64,000 nucleotides of DNA, taken from NCBI GenBank assembly GCA_932294295.1, contig OW028580.1:6114874-6178873 (forward strand). Reading direction: 5' to 3'. Every line of letters starts with the position of its first letter. Position 1 is the stretch's first letter. The notes under the pieces are model-generated. The model saw only the letters and a list, made by a program, of their open reading frames with translations. It searched no databases and was not told where the DNA came from. Source of the stretch: Alitta virens. Lineage: Eukaryota; Annelida; Polychaeta; Phyllodocida; Nereididae. Position numbers and translations under genes: made by a program. This document shows, in pieces, positions 20,365 to 32,223 of this stretch.

Positions 20365-21240
20365 GACTAAGGATTACTCTAAAAAAACTTGATATGCTGA
20401 TAACCTTCTCAGCCTGTTATTCTTGATAATTTACTCCAGGTCATGCAATGACAGGTCACTTTACTGGATCTTTGACATCTTTAAGGTCAAGTAGTGTGTA
20501 TCATCGGATGGTCGAATGGAAAGATATTTGTCAAAAGCTTCATTTTGACATTGCTTTCATACTGTTTTTATACTAATGGAAAATCTGGAATGAAAGAAGA
20601 TAAAAATTGTGTTAAACTAGCATATCTGCACCTGTCAAACAAAAAGTGAAAATACCATAATTTATATGTTATTAATGAAATTTCACTCATGTAGGGTAGA
20701 TAATTTAGCTTATCATTTAGCTTATCATTTTTTTTTTGTGATAACAATAACCCTCTTCGAAATATGTATGCTGAGGGTTAAAAATCTTCATATCGCAAGA
20801 CAGATCATCTACAACTTATATAAGCAAAATTGTAACACAAGCCACAGTTGTGCTCTTAAAGCAACACTTAACGGACTCCACCACTTCACATAAGTACTAG
20901 TCATCAAATAATCACATGCAATTGTTACATATTTTGAGTCAATTCAAATTCCTATCCTGAAATTAAAGGTTATTTTTGTAACAATATGAATATGCAAGAC
21001 ATATCGTAGTTGTAATATGATAAAAAGATGAACTGTACTTATATGAAATCTGTGATAATGATACAGAGTTTACAGTTCAATTTGTTGTGACATGTATTGA
21101 ATTATCAGATAAACTGTTTTAAGTCGGATGGCACCTGCACAAAGCTATTATATTATGAAGTATTATATTATAAGTATTTTGAATCTACAATCAATAATAC
21201 TAGTCTGATTTCAAAAATTCAAAGTTTCTTAGAGATCTGA
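20365..21240. other. AT-rich intergenic DNA
   Basis: No gene recognised. At about 20720-20740 unit 1 lacks the roughly 420 bases that units 2 and 4 have at the matching point. Confidence 0.5.
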
Positions 21241-21406
21241 CAATCTTATCTGTTGAATGATGGTAAAATGTGACTCCGACTGTTGTTTTGGAGCGGTGGC
21301 GCTAGTTCAAACGGCAAATAGTGATTTTTGTCACTTGCTTGCCATACATAGAAGTATGTGGTATGCATTTCCCATCCCTGTAAGCTAAACCATGTAGTAT
21401 AGATAT

Positions 21407-21451
21407 GTATACCACATAGGCCATACCACATGGCTTTTCTATGTGGTATAC
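21407..21451. repeat. perfect 13-bp stem hairpin
   Basis: GTATACCACATAG at 21407-21419 is the exact reverse complement of CTATGTGGTATAC at 21439-21451, with a 19-base loop. Further TATGTGGTAT words lie upstream near 21355. The block recurs near 37608, 47384 and 63428. A 109-codon minus-strand frame across it (21246-21575) is truncated in the last unit by a local deletion and is probably not coding. Confidence 0.85.
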
Positions 21452-21790
21452 AGGTTATTGTGGGATAAAGGGACATTCCGCGTAAAATGGACCAAAATGA
21501 AAAAATTCCCAGGTCGCTCTCATGGTGATGTTTCACAACTACAACTTTGCCAAAAGTACAAATGTATATAAACATAGGTACTATAATACAGATGAATCTT
21601 TACTTCAGTACTCGTTAACATTTTTCATATCTAGTTCAAGAAAAGGACCAATATACTTGAGCTCAGAAAAGATCAAGTTCCACAATCTGTGAATTTCAAC
21701 TAAATTCAGATCAATCAAATCCTTACGATTTAGTGATTTGCAATATATGCTGTGTTTTACGGTGGCTGGGAGGGGACATGTGATTTTTTT

Positions 21791-21896
21791 TTATCTCATT
21801 CGAACGAAATAACAAATCATTCTAACGAAATAATCTATTGTTCCAACGACATAGTATCTCGTTCTTACGAGATATTATCTCGTTCGAATGAGATAA
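21791..21896. repeat. 106-bp foldback with 17-bp perfect inverted ends
   Basis: The stretch 21791-21807 (TTATCTCATTCGAACGA) is the exact reverse complement of 21880-21896. Between them are diverged tandem variants of TCTCGTTCNAACGAAATAA and a small palindrome, ATCTCGTTCTTACGAGAT. Copies occur near 38007, 47779 and 63826. It resembles a short foldback or MITE. The frames reading SNEITNHSNEI are translations of the repeat. Confidence 0.85.
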
Positions 21897-22079
21897 CATT
21901 TAGTGCTAACAAGAAAATAATCTACAGGCCCATCATTCTTCTGGACGTTGTAGCTCGGGAACGCCTTTTCGGAACTGGACCTGTAATAGCTTATTTTGTA
22001 GGATTTTTAAAATGAACAGAATGAGGTACAGCGTGATAGAGATGCTCAAATATCCTTATCAGTTGGGCTTAGACCAGCA

Positions 22080-22310
22080 TCTATCTATCTATCCAATTAT
22101 CTATGACCATGTATCTATGGCTATATTGCTATCTATGACCATGTATCTATGGCGATCCACGGCAATCTACAGTGATCTAGGCGATCTATGGCTATCTGTC
22201 TATCCATCTCTACCTAGCCATCTATCTATCTATTTATATATCTATCTATCTATCTGTCTATCTGGCTATCTATTTTTATATCTCGAGTAATATCTGGCTA
22301 TCTATGGCTA
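22080..22310. repeat. CTAT microsatellite, unit 1 end
   Basis: This is an imperfect CTAT array with interspersed CTATGGC, CATGTAT and GATCTAGG variants. It recurs at 38292-38540 and 48065-48270 with different lengths; the last lacks about 36 bases. The Tyr/Leu/Ser-rich frames here are not genes. Confidence 0.95.
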
Positions 22311-22593
22311 TGTTACAGGCTCTTACATATGCATGTAGCATGTTGGCCACTAGGCTTTACATGCATGCCTGGTCGGTAGGTGTCACTGCCACCTTGTGTA
22401 TATAAGGAGGGTAGTTTAAATCCTCTGAAATTTTTGGCAGTGCAATCAAAATTTGCATTTGGGGGTCTAAGTGTCTGATTTAAAAGGTGTATTGTGAATA
22501 AAACCTACACTTGTGCTGAGGGTTGAGAACGTATGTACTGTTTTGTGTTTAGGTGTGTCATCAGGGGAAAATAAAGCATTTTACGTTTCAGTA
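22311..22593. other. junction-proximal sequence of unit 1
   Basis: It has a TATATAAGG word near 22400 and AATAAA words near 22498 and 22571 on the plus strand. No open frame of note joins them. The sequence is repeated before 38816 and 48558. Confidence 0.4.
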
Positions 22594-22911
22594 AACTAGC
22601 AATTATGCTTTATTGATTTTAAATGATTGATTTTAATCTTAGAGTGCGTTTCTATGTCTACAATATTATCAAGACAGAAATGACCAATTGACTCATTACT
22701 CATAATATAAATAAATGTGTGATATGTGCAAGTGTTGCTGTGCAACAGTATATGGAATAAAAAAAGTGACAAATTGACTCAATAAGCAAGTAATGTAATT
22801 GCTCTAAGGCATATTCAGTTTATAAAATTCTTCAAAGTTCTGCATAAAAAGAGAATCAACCCCATTATCATGTCTGCAATTGACTTTTATTCATGCTACA
22901 TTTCACTTTTT

Positions 22912-24118
22912 TCAATATTCACACTTTTGATGCAACAGAAGGTTAGGTGTTTCAGTTCCCCTGAGGTCAATGACATCTTCAAATGCATCACTTTGGAGAA
23001 GAGTTTTGATTTCTTCAGGTGTTGCAAATGGATAATAACTTAATTTGTTTGCCACTGCACCTGCCGCAAATGCACTGGCTTGGGATGTGCCATCCTAAAA
23101 ATCCACACAAATACTGCACAGGCCCGTTGACATAATTCCTTCACCTGGAGCAAGGATATCCACACAGGTCCCATAGTTAGATGAACCAGAAAGGTGAGAG
23201 TAGCGGCCGACACCAGCCACCGTTCTTGCACTTGCCACTCGACCAGGGCTGTAGTCGCATGCATCTCTATTTCCGTTTCCAGCTGGCACCACCACTGGTA
23301 CGTTATCTGCCACAGCACTTTCGACTGCTGAATCTATGATTAAACTTGGCGGTCCTGACATAGACATGCTGATAACGCCTCGACCACCTGTTGATGTAAG
23401 GTTTTCAACGACCCAGTTGATGCCCTCCACAACCGATGAAGTGGTACCAATACCAGTATCATTCAGAACTTTGACTGACACTGCAGTTGCACCTCTGGAA
23501 ACGCCACTTATAAAGCCAATTGCAATGCCAGCACAGTGAGTACCATGGCCCAACAAATCATCATCACTGCCTCCAATCGTGTTGATACCAAATGGACTCT
23601 GCCTTGGCAGAAAGTGTGGCCATCATAGATACCAGTGTCTAGGATGTAAATTCCAACATAGCACCGCCATCTCCTGGTTGGTAAGTATAGGAACTACTTG
23701 GCCAAGTTCCAGCGGATATTTTTCCCAAACCCTAGTACTCATTACGTAAACATATTGTTTCAACACCACATTGTTGAGCTGTTTGATGGGCTGCATTAGC
23801 TTCAATGGTTTTCACCTCAGGAAGTTGGTATGCCTGTTTCACGGTGTCTTCATTGTTGGATTGAACATGCAGGATGGGTGACTTCAGCGCAACAAATTTG
23901 TTGATAACTTCAATGTCTTCAGAAATTTCACCGAGTTTAGTGATTACACCATCCACATACTTCATATGATCAGCATCATTTTCAGCTTTATTCAGAACCA
24001 AAAGATATTCACCAGCAATGAGACCAGCTGCATCCAAGTTTTGAATCTGAGGTTCATCAGGCAGTGCTGAACCCACAAACACCAATGCAGAAAGGAGAAT
24101 AAATGTGTGAGTGAACAT
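22912..24118 (-). pseudogene. S8 proteinase K-like protease pseudogene, copy 2
   Basis: It has the same layout as copy 1, with the ATG at 24118, an intact signal peptide and propeptide, and the full HGTHCAGIAIGFISGVSRG segment that copy 1 has lost. Three lesions break it. A 2-base insertion after YQPGDGG (near 23660) shifts the frame before the Asp motif. One base is missing in the FGINT region (near 23590). AAG has become TAG at 23095-23097, two codons before GTSQAS, which cuts off the catalytic Ser. The 2-base insertion and TAG are shared with copies 3 and 4, the 1-base loss only with copy 4. The TATA box is TATATGAA. Confidence 0.92.
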
Positions 24119-25371
24119 TGTGAATGTTTACCTCTGACAAAAGTGTCAGTCTTCATATACCAAACTGCTTTCCTGTCATCTTGTATTAAACAATAACATA
24201 CCAATCTTATCTATCGAGTTGAATTACAATGAATAAAAACAGCAGTATGACATATTTGTCCTGCTGAAACCTGTTCAAATCTCATTTGGGTAAAAAGTTT
24301 AATGTAATTTTGGGCATAGCCATTTACGTCTCTATATAGTGACGCAGTAAACTAGTTTGACGTAGCAAATATGATACAGTAAAACCATATCTGAAGCACA
24401 CCGCATTAGTAAGACCACCTACTGATAGAATATTGAGACCATTACAGGTTTGACAGCACTGAATTTCTCTTGCAATTTGTAAAAAAAATCAATTCACCTG
24501 GATCTATCACATTGTAATTGTGAGGTTTGAATTCAATATAAAAGATGAAATTGGTAGTATAATCCAAAATAAATGTTCACTTGTTTTTTAGTCTTACTTA
24601 TATACCACGGAGAAGCACAAAATAGATATAAATGTTACCAAAAAAGTAAAACAGAAATTAATTTACCTTCTAATCCATAATAACATCTCTCTGTACAAAT
24701 TAACTTTAACAAGCTGCCTATCTTTGCAATGATAAATTGTTGTCATTTTTCATCATTATAGCGTTTGTTATGGCCACAAAGAAGCAGCAGAAAATACAAT
24801 GGAGAATATAGCAAAGTTTCAAGTTATTTGACTATCATGGTCATAAAACAACAAGCTTTAAACCAGTGGAACTGTGTAGTTAAACAATATTTAAAATAAC
24901 TGGTGTAGATTGTCTTACTAGGAGAATAGAATGCCTTGTTAGCCTTCAAATCTTGTATCCTGAAAACAAGAAACAATAATACTATGAGAGTAGACAACTT
25001 AAAACACATTTAAACAGAAGCTTAATCCCTCTTAGAATTGATTGTTGTTAGTTGTTTGTCATCAGGTGGTTGATTTTAAACAGAATAAGTATTGTCTGCA
25101 ATGTGTGTATCAGAAGCAATAGTACTCCACTGCACATGGATCTTTTTTTCACAATATTATTGAATGGTCAGGTATGTAGAAATCTAAATCTAAATATAAT
25201 TATCAAATTCTTGCTGCTCTGAAAATTTGAACAGATGTAACCTGCCCATTTGATGCAAATTTGAGTGGTCTCAATGACAGAATTTATAGTAATTTAAATA
25301 CAATGGTCAAGTTTTTTCCAAATTTAGTGACTACATGATGAGGTGTGATAGGCCTGAGTCGGCCTCCTGCT

Positions 25372-25950
25372 TTTAATAGTGAGGTGATATTCATGAGGCA
25401 GTCTTAATAGTGATGTGGTTTTAACAGGTGGTCTTCATAATGAAGTGGTTTTAAAAATGAGGTGGTCTTAATCGTGAGGTGGGCTTAATCTTGAGCTGGT
25501 CTTAATGATGAGTTGTCTTTATTGTGACATTGTCTTATATTGCGGTGTTCTTATATTTTGATACTAAATTGGTTATAATATTGAAGGATCTCACTAGTAG
25601 AGTGGTCTAAATAGTGAGGTGGTCTTGATTGTGAGGTGGTCTTGTATTAAAGTATTCTTGATAGGGATGTGGTGTTAATAATGAAGTACTCGTAATAGTG
25701 AGTGGTCTAAATAGTGAGGTGGTTTTTTGTTGAGGTGTTTGTATAGTGGCGAAATGGTCTTAATTGTGAGATGATCTTATATTGAGGTGGTCTTAATTGT
25801 GACATGTCCCTATGTCAAGGTACTCTTATGGTAGTGATGCGGTTTTGATAATGAAGTGTTTTAATAGTGAGGTGTCTAAATACTGAGGTGGGCTTATTTG
25901 TGAGGTGGTCTTACATTGAGGTGTTCGTATATGTTGTAATAATAAAGCAG
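25372..25950. repeat. degenerate GTGAGGTGGTCTTAAT minisatellite, unit 2
   Basis: Counterpart of 9590-10170, with the same unit words in the same order. The array itself has therefore not expanded or contracted much since the duplication. Confidence 0.85.
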
Positions 25951-27001
25951 TTTTAATGGTGTTAAATGTTGCTGTTTGTTTTTTAACATGGTTCAACAAT
26001 CAAGTCAGACCTTGTTTTAATTCCCCCCCCCCAGTCAAAACATTTTGCTCCAGTGCACTTCGACATCACTGTGTAGAATGTAAATTTAATATTACAGTAT
26101 TCTTAGCAGTAGAAATACTACTAAATTAAATACTACAGTCATTTCATTGTACTGGTTCATAAGACAACAAGTACATTGCACAGTTATCTGATTATTTCAC
26201 AGTCATCTGCGAAAAAGTAATGTTATATCTGTCAGAAACACATTTAAATTAGACTTGATTTAATAACCATATTTCTCAGTGCAGAGAGGGCAGGTAGGTT
26301 GGTGGCAGCACAAAAGTAATGAGAAGTACGGCACTTGTCAGTGAGGTCACTGTAGTACCAATAGATACAATTAGCCTTCATTTGGAGTTACTTGTAACCC
26401 TTTAGGGAAAAACTTTCCCAATAAATGGCATGTCCACACAACAATCCAGGAGCAGCACAGAATGGATGTAAAATATAAATCAAATCCAAACTTTACTATA
26501 CAATTCTGTGAACAAATCAACTTCAAGTTTGCTCTCTATATTTACCATTGCAATTTTTCATATGTATATATATATATATATATACATACATATATCCTAT
26601 AGTTATCCATACTAGTAACTCCATACCATAGCCAGACGTTTATGGCCTTGCAGGTTAAAACGTCATTAACTTCAACTACCCTAAACTGTGTGCCCTACCG
26701 TTACATTCGCCTGATGTTTCCAACCTTTCCATGTGGAGGCCAGAACCTTAAAAGTTAAGGTGGCATCGTCTGCAAACTTAAATTACATATCAGAAATTGC
26801 ACAATATAATTTCAAATCATTGAAACTCTTAAATTACAGACTTGTTATTTGTTTGCAAATATATTTTATTCATGTTAACATGTATATCATGTGTATCATT
26901 CTATCAATTAGTCTTTATTTGAATACATTCATTAATGTAGTTTATGCACTTTTGTTGTCATTGTTATGCAGCTAATCAACACAGCTGTCCAGATGAGGTA
27001 A

Positions 27002-30000
27002 TTAAGACCTGCATTTGGTAATAAATTTCTTTACCAAACAATAAAATTGTTTTGTTGATATTCCGAAGAATATAGGAAAACAGAATGGTATCACCGTGAG
27101 GTGACAGTAAAGGAGACATTGCTGAAGTAATCCATGTTTAAAGACATTCAGGTGATGCAAGATTTTTGCAGTGAATACCACAGTGACAATCACTGTGAAT
27201 AAACACAATCGAACTGTGACGATTCTTTCAAGTTTTCCTGTCATTCTGCCAGATGCCTTTCTTACAGTATTCATTTGGTATAGTATAGCCACCATAGGTA
27301 AGACCATGCATAAATATAAGGTGCTGTAACAAAGAATCAGTCCAGTCTTTGCTGTAGGTGTCAAGTTTATCATGCAGAGTGCATCATGACCATAATCAGC
27401 AAGAAACTTTACTCCTGTGCCCATGATGACCGCCACGACCAATGCAAGAAACAATAAACGGTGTTTCTTTTGCAAGTGCTTGTCTTTGTTCACGGCAAAT
27501 TTTAAGGCAAGAAAAATTTCAGCATAATACAATGTGACTACACATGGGAAGAATAGTGGTGAAATGAATGTTACCAAAGCTAGAAATGTGCAAGTGATTG
27601 AGCCTGGATCTTGAAGGTGCAGTATTTTTGAATTAACAGTTTGCTCATTATGAATATAAAGTGCACTCATGAATGCAGACACCACGATACCCCAACATAC
27701 GGCATAAAAGAAAACTATATGCCATTGTTTCTTTTTGTTAAGATAAACATATGCTGCAGTTGAGATGTTTACAATGAAGAGCAGAGGTGTGTATGTATAT
27801 GCGAACAGAGAATTCACCAAGTAAGTAGTTGGACAAGTTATTCCTTGAGTTACGTAGGCTGCACTGTGGCAAAAAGGAATGATTTCATGATTTGTTAAGC
27901 AGCAGAAACGCTTGTCTCGGCTTAAGAAAGCTTTTAGTGGAATCGAGTGAAGTAAGTCTTTGGTGACATATCTTATGCTGGAGCCATTAAAAATTAGTTG
28001 TTCAAGGTGATGAGGACCAACAAACATTTCAGTAGTTAAATGAAGGAGTTTTGTGTTGGACAAATCTAATATTTTCAGTGAATGCAAATGGCAAAATGCA
28101 CAGGATTTTATTTCCTGAATATGTGAATTTGCTAGATTAAGACGTTCTAATTGATAGAAATTCTTAAAGGTATACGTAAATATAGTAAACAACAGGTTGT
28201 TTTCATAGTCTAAATATTTGATTGATTTCATCCAAGATATATCTGAAATGAAGTCTCTGATCGGATTTCCATCAAGATTAAGTTTCAACGCTTTTGGAAA
28301 TGACATTTTCCTCAGGTCAGACATACTGGATATATTGCAGTGAGATAAGTCAATATACCAGGCATTCCCTAATGTAACATTATTTATGTTATTTGGTGAT
28401 TTAAATCGGAATATACCAACAGCAGCATATGAGAGAGAAACTGTTGAAATTTGGACGCAATATAAAGCTCTTCCAAGACAGTAACATCCAATGGGGCATG
28501 CAACTTCTGGACAAACAGTTTCGTCATCTCCAGAAAGAGGGCAATGCAGAACGCCATCACATATTTCTGCTGGATGGACGCAGATCTTCTCCGTTGTACA
28601 CCTCAACATTTTTGGGCAAGTCCAATCTGTACAGTTCATTTCATCATCACCTAAAGGACATTCTGTTTCACCATTGCATACCAGTCTGTAAGGAATGCAA
28701 ACACCGACATACGTAGATTCGCAAATATATTTATCGCTGCAGAAATTAGTGTATGGAAATATACTACCACAATATTCAAATTGCCCGCTGTATGTACATG
28801 GTAAATTGTTTCCATAAAAATCCTTGTCTTTGGTACAGAGGTATTCCCGAGGAAAACAAATTGATGAGCCTGAAGGGCATATGTACTTGTCAAAATCAAT
28901 TTTTTTCATATGAAATGTTCCACTTGGCAACTTGCATGTATTCATATCACAAAATCTTGTCAATAACATGTCCAAATCATTTAAATTGGTGATAATGCAT
29001 TCATTTTGCTGCTTTTTAACAAGCAAAGGACTCCATTGAGTGATAAACTGGTTGGCATCTGGACATTCCATCTCATCTTCACCTTGGCCACAATCCATAA
29101 CAAGGTCACAGAGACTTGATTTGGGTATGCATGTTCCATCCGCACACTTATGGTAGAGCTCAAGAGGACTTTCTGACCCTGTGCATGGATCAGTACAGTT
29201 CCATTCATCGCTTGAATCTGTACAGTGTAGCTTCTTATCACAAAAGTACACTTCAGCAATACACTCTCCATTAAAGCACTTCCTGAAACCTTGTATGCAA
29301 TCACTTAATATTGGTATAGAATTTTGGTAGCAGAGAATGCCTACGCTTACATCTTTTGGTAGATTCAATGGCAGTTTTGCAGTGTAATTAAAGTAAGATA
29401 CATGCAGATCATTAGGGCTTAAAAAGTTAGATTTTAATGTCATCAGTTCTCCAGTTTCTTGTATGAAGCATGCGATCACAACAGATATATCAAGTTTAAT
29501 TATGAATGGCGAAATAAGCTCTTTTTTATGTAGGAGTGTGCACTCCTCCTTCGAAAGTGACAAGAAGTCACTCTTCTTATCTTTGCAAAATTGATTAATA
29601 TCATTCAAGGTATATAGCCATACTTCAAATTGCTGGTATATTGTGATGCACCGGTCATGAAACAAAAGCCAACCCTTGTGGCAGTAAGTGCTCCATATGT
29701 CTGTGAATTTCCTATTACACATAGCCTGTATATCATATTCCTCTTCTAAGCTGTACCAGGTATAATTTTTTTTATATTGACAAATGAATGAAACATTTTG
29801 AAATTCTTTCAAACAATCTACGAACACCCAAGTCTGGGTAGATGGCAGAACCGCCAAGCAGTAATCTTCAACATCTGTGTTTTGATACTGTCTTGTTCTG
29901 TTTAATAGGTACAAATATTCAGCAACATTTACTTCAGTCTTGTCTCTGTATCTGTGAGACACATTGAAACTTATTTCTAAGATTTTGCTTGGAGTATGCA

Positions 30001-30043
30001 AGCGATGAAAAGTAAACAACCTTCCATTTGGCCATCTCAACAT
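27002..30043 (-). CDS. LDLa-LRR seven-transmembrane receptor copy 2, exon 2
   Basis: This exon holds 1013 codons plus stop, with the same domain order and splice acceptor as copy 1. It is two codons longer because of a rewritten linker between the two lectin-like domains (NYTWYSLEEEYDIQAM instead of NYTMYNFIEDIQAK). Distinctive residues include LHKKEL for LPEKEL and TVVFTAK for TVAFTAK. LDLa calcium motifs, the FCC hinge and all seven membrane segments are intact. DRY and NPxxY are absent here too. No stop or frameshift was seen. Confidence 0.92.
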   Translation of the reverse strand: MLRWPNGRLFTFHRLHTPSKILEISFNVSHRYRDKTEVNVAEYLYLLNRTRQYQNTDVEDYCLAVLPSTQTWVFVDCLKEFQNVSFICQYKKNYTWYSLEEEYDIQAMCNRKFTDIWSTYCHKGWLLFHDRCITIYQQFEVWLYTLNDINQFCKDKKSDFLSLSKEECTLLHKKELISPFIIKLDISVVIACFIQETGELMTLKSNFLSPNDLHVSYFNYTAKLPLNLPKDVSVGILCYQNSIPILSDCIQGFRKCFNGECIAEVYFCDKKLHCTDSSDEWNCTDPCTGSESPLELYHKCADGTCIPKSSLCDLVMDCGQGEDEMECPDANQFITQWSPLLVKKQQNECIITNLNDLDMLLTRFCDMNTCKLPSGTFHMKKIDFDKYICPSGSSICFPREYLCTKDKDFYGNNLPCTYSGQFEYCGSIFPYTNFCSDKYICESTYVGVCIPYRLVCNGETECPLGDDEMNCTDWTCPKMLRCTTEKICVHPAEICDGVLHCPLSGDDETVCPEVACPIGCYCLGRALYCVQISTVSLSYAAVGIFRFKSPNNINNVTLGNAWYIDLSHCNISSMSDLRKMSFPKALKLNLDGNPIRDFISDISWMKSIKYLDYENNLLFTIFTYTFKNFYQLERLNLANSHIQEIKSCAFCHLHSLKILDLSNTKLLHLTTEMFVGPHHLEQLIFNGSSIRYVTKDLLHSIPLKAFLSRDKRFCCLTNHEIIPFCHSAAYVTQGITCPTTYLVNSLFAYTYTPLLFIVNISTAAYVYLNKKKQWHIVFFYAVCWGIVVSAFMSALYIHNEQTVNSKILHLQDPGSITCTFLALVTFISPLFFPCVVTLYYAEIFLALKFAVNKDKHLQKKHRLLFLALVVAVIMGTGVKFLADYGHDALCMINLTPTAKTGLILCYSTLYLCMVLPMVAILYQMNTVRKASGRMTGKLERIVTVRLCLFTVIVTVVFTAKILHHLNVFKHGLLQQCLLYCHLTVIPFCFPIFFGISTKQFYCLVKKFITKCRS

Positions 30044-32223
30044 CTGGAATCATAAGCAGTTCCCAGTTAAGACAAAGTGAAATAATAGCCTACTACTTGA
30101 TACCAAATTTTTTCCTGTAACTGAAGCGTTGGACATGAACAAAACTGACACTATAATAAATACAAATTCATTGGACATTGGAACAGAGCAATTAACATTA
30201 TGTAAGGTTTAGAACAAAAACGTACTGCCAATGAGGTAGACATGACGAATAGCCTTCCTTGCAAAAACTACAAAACGAAAAAAGAGAAGGCAGCATCACA
30301 AGAAAAGAAAGTTACAGAACAGTAGACAAGTACACAACAACAAAAGGAAAAACCATTTCAGACTAAGTGTATGTACAGTTTAAATGTAATTGCCCAAAGA
30401 GTCCACTAACCGTATTTATAATGAAAAAAAATATATTCACAATCTTTTTTTGGACACTTCACTGGGGAATTAAAGATGTCATACATTGGTCAGAGTGTAT
30501 ACTATAAACCTATCATGACCATCAATAGTTAAACACTTAAGACGCTATCACGTATAAAACATACGTATGACAACATGTCAAAAATTGGCTATTCGTGCTC
30601 ATTCGTGGCTCTGTTAATCACGTATAACTTTTTTCTAGAGGTGTACATGGGGCAATCATAGATCCCTCGGTGGACATCTGTCAAACACTCGCCAGACGTT
30701 CCTCAAACGCTTGCCAAACATCCGTTATAAGGCATCCATCAGGCATCCGTCAGGCACTTGTACGCACTAAGAGATCGCTTGCACGCAAGACGATGAAAGG
30801 GCGACGGATGTCCGTCGATCGTTGACGAGCGTTGTACGAGTGGACGTGAGTGGATGCGAGTATATACAGATGGACAGTGGCTAAGTATGGCTACGTATAG
30901 CCTAGGACGTAAGTAGGATGTACGTAGGACGTAAGTAGGATGTACGTAGGACGTACATAGGACGTAATGTAACTAATATAAATAATCACTCGTAGAACGT
31001 CCGCCAAAGTTTTTAATGTATGTTTAAAAAATGTTCCCCTCTCCACGTATGTTCGTGAGTGGTCAAGCCCTACCACGAGCATCCTACGGATTAGCGCGTG
31101 TATGCATAAAACACTCCGTGAGTGAATTACGTATGGCCAAGGATGACCATAAGCAAACCCAATTTTTCATACATGGTCGTACGTAGCTCTTATGCATGAT
31201 AGTGTGAACGCCCCTTTACAGTATCCTGTAATTTTGAAAAACACTACAAAATTTCGCTTTTTACGGTAATTGCATTAGTGTTAGAGTTCTGCTCAGAAAA
31301 CGAAAGTGTTACGCCTGCCCATCCACCAGTCAACGTTGATAACCAATGAGGTCTCAAACCATATTATCCATCCACAAGCAGGTTGTAACTTTCACATAGA
31401 TGTTTTAATCTATTGTTAATAACTGATGAATATAGTTGTTAACTATTCACAATAGACTTATTCCCCTGTATTGCATTGGTATATGTGGATCAGCAATACT
31501 TGATTAAGGAATGCTTAATAATAGCAAGATCCATACACTAGGCATAATGTCAGTTCCATATATTTCATTGAACATGACTCTTACAATGTCATTTTTCAAA
31601 GTCTCATGAGGTATCAGAATCAGAATTAGAATCTCTTTTATTGTCCTTTCTGTTTACAGTTATTGACATTTTGTATAAACAAAAAAACAAAAACAAAAAA
31701 GAAGTAATGGATGAATATTTGAAAGGACTGGGGACCACTTTAGGACAAGACTTTGTCGTTATCAAGTGGCCCTCATGGATGGAAGAGGAATGCCTGCATG
31801 CACAGACCTCTCAGACAGTGTGAGGGATATATTATCCTCTCCTGTTGATTTATGCAATTTGGTTTTGCTTACAAAATATTCAACTTCGCGAAGTTCAATC
31901 TGATTCTCCGTTGCAAATAAAGTAAGCATTTCACCTGATGTAGCATATTCATAGCTTCATAATAAAGTCAGTAGCCCTTGAAAGTTCTGTGCCTCCCAGC
32001 AGCAAGACTGGTAACAACTTAACCGAAGCCCCCCCCCACCCCCCAAAGGGCACTGGACAATACACACTCTTCATGTTTACAACCTATCAAATATAACATT
32101 CAATCACACACTTTCACTCTTCCTTTGAAACACTCCTGAAAACTAAACCAACTGCAACGTGTATTGTATGTAATTCAGAAATTGATGATAAATTATGATA
32201 ATTCAGATTCGTATACAAATTAC
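30044..32223 (-). other. intron of receptor copy 2
   Basis: Donor at 32224/32223 and acceptor at 30044/30043, phase 0, 2180 bases. It holds the second copy of the 660-bp inverted-repeat element and a shortened poly-C tract (9). Confidence 0.85.
30544..31203. mobile_element. MITE-like inverted-repeat element in intron, copy 2
   Basis: The length is exactly 660 bases, as in copy 1. The inverted ends are at 30544-30588 and about 31159-31203. The internal GTAGGACGTAAG-type array differs slightly from copy 1. It was inherited through the segmental duplication, not inserted anew. Confidence 0.65.

Larger units (their letters stand above)
6729..22593. repeat. segmental duplication unit 1 (about 15.9 kb)
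   Basis: This is the first full unit of the head-to-tail duplication. Reference points such as GCTTTATTGATTTTAAATG occur at 6742, 22607, 38829 and 48571. The receptor exon 2 starts at 11221, 27002 and 52971. Unit 1 is the most divergent. It keeps about 85 bases near 6862-6945 that units 2-4 lack. It lacks about 420 bases present in units 2 and 4 at 36520-36938 and 62490-62916. Confidence 0.95.

Noticed and set aside
21246..21575. 109-codon minus-strand frame repeated in four units
   Set aside because: It runs across hairpin repeats, has no domain, and its end is removed by a deletion in unit 4.
21752..22290. Frames rich in SNEI repeats or in YLSIYL repeats
   Set aside because: They are translations of the foldback element and the CTAT microsatellite.
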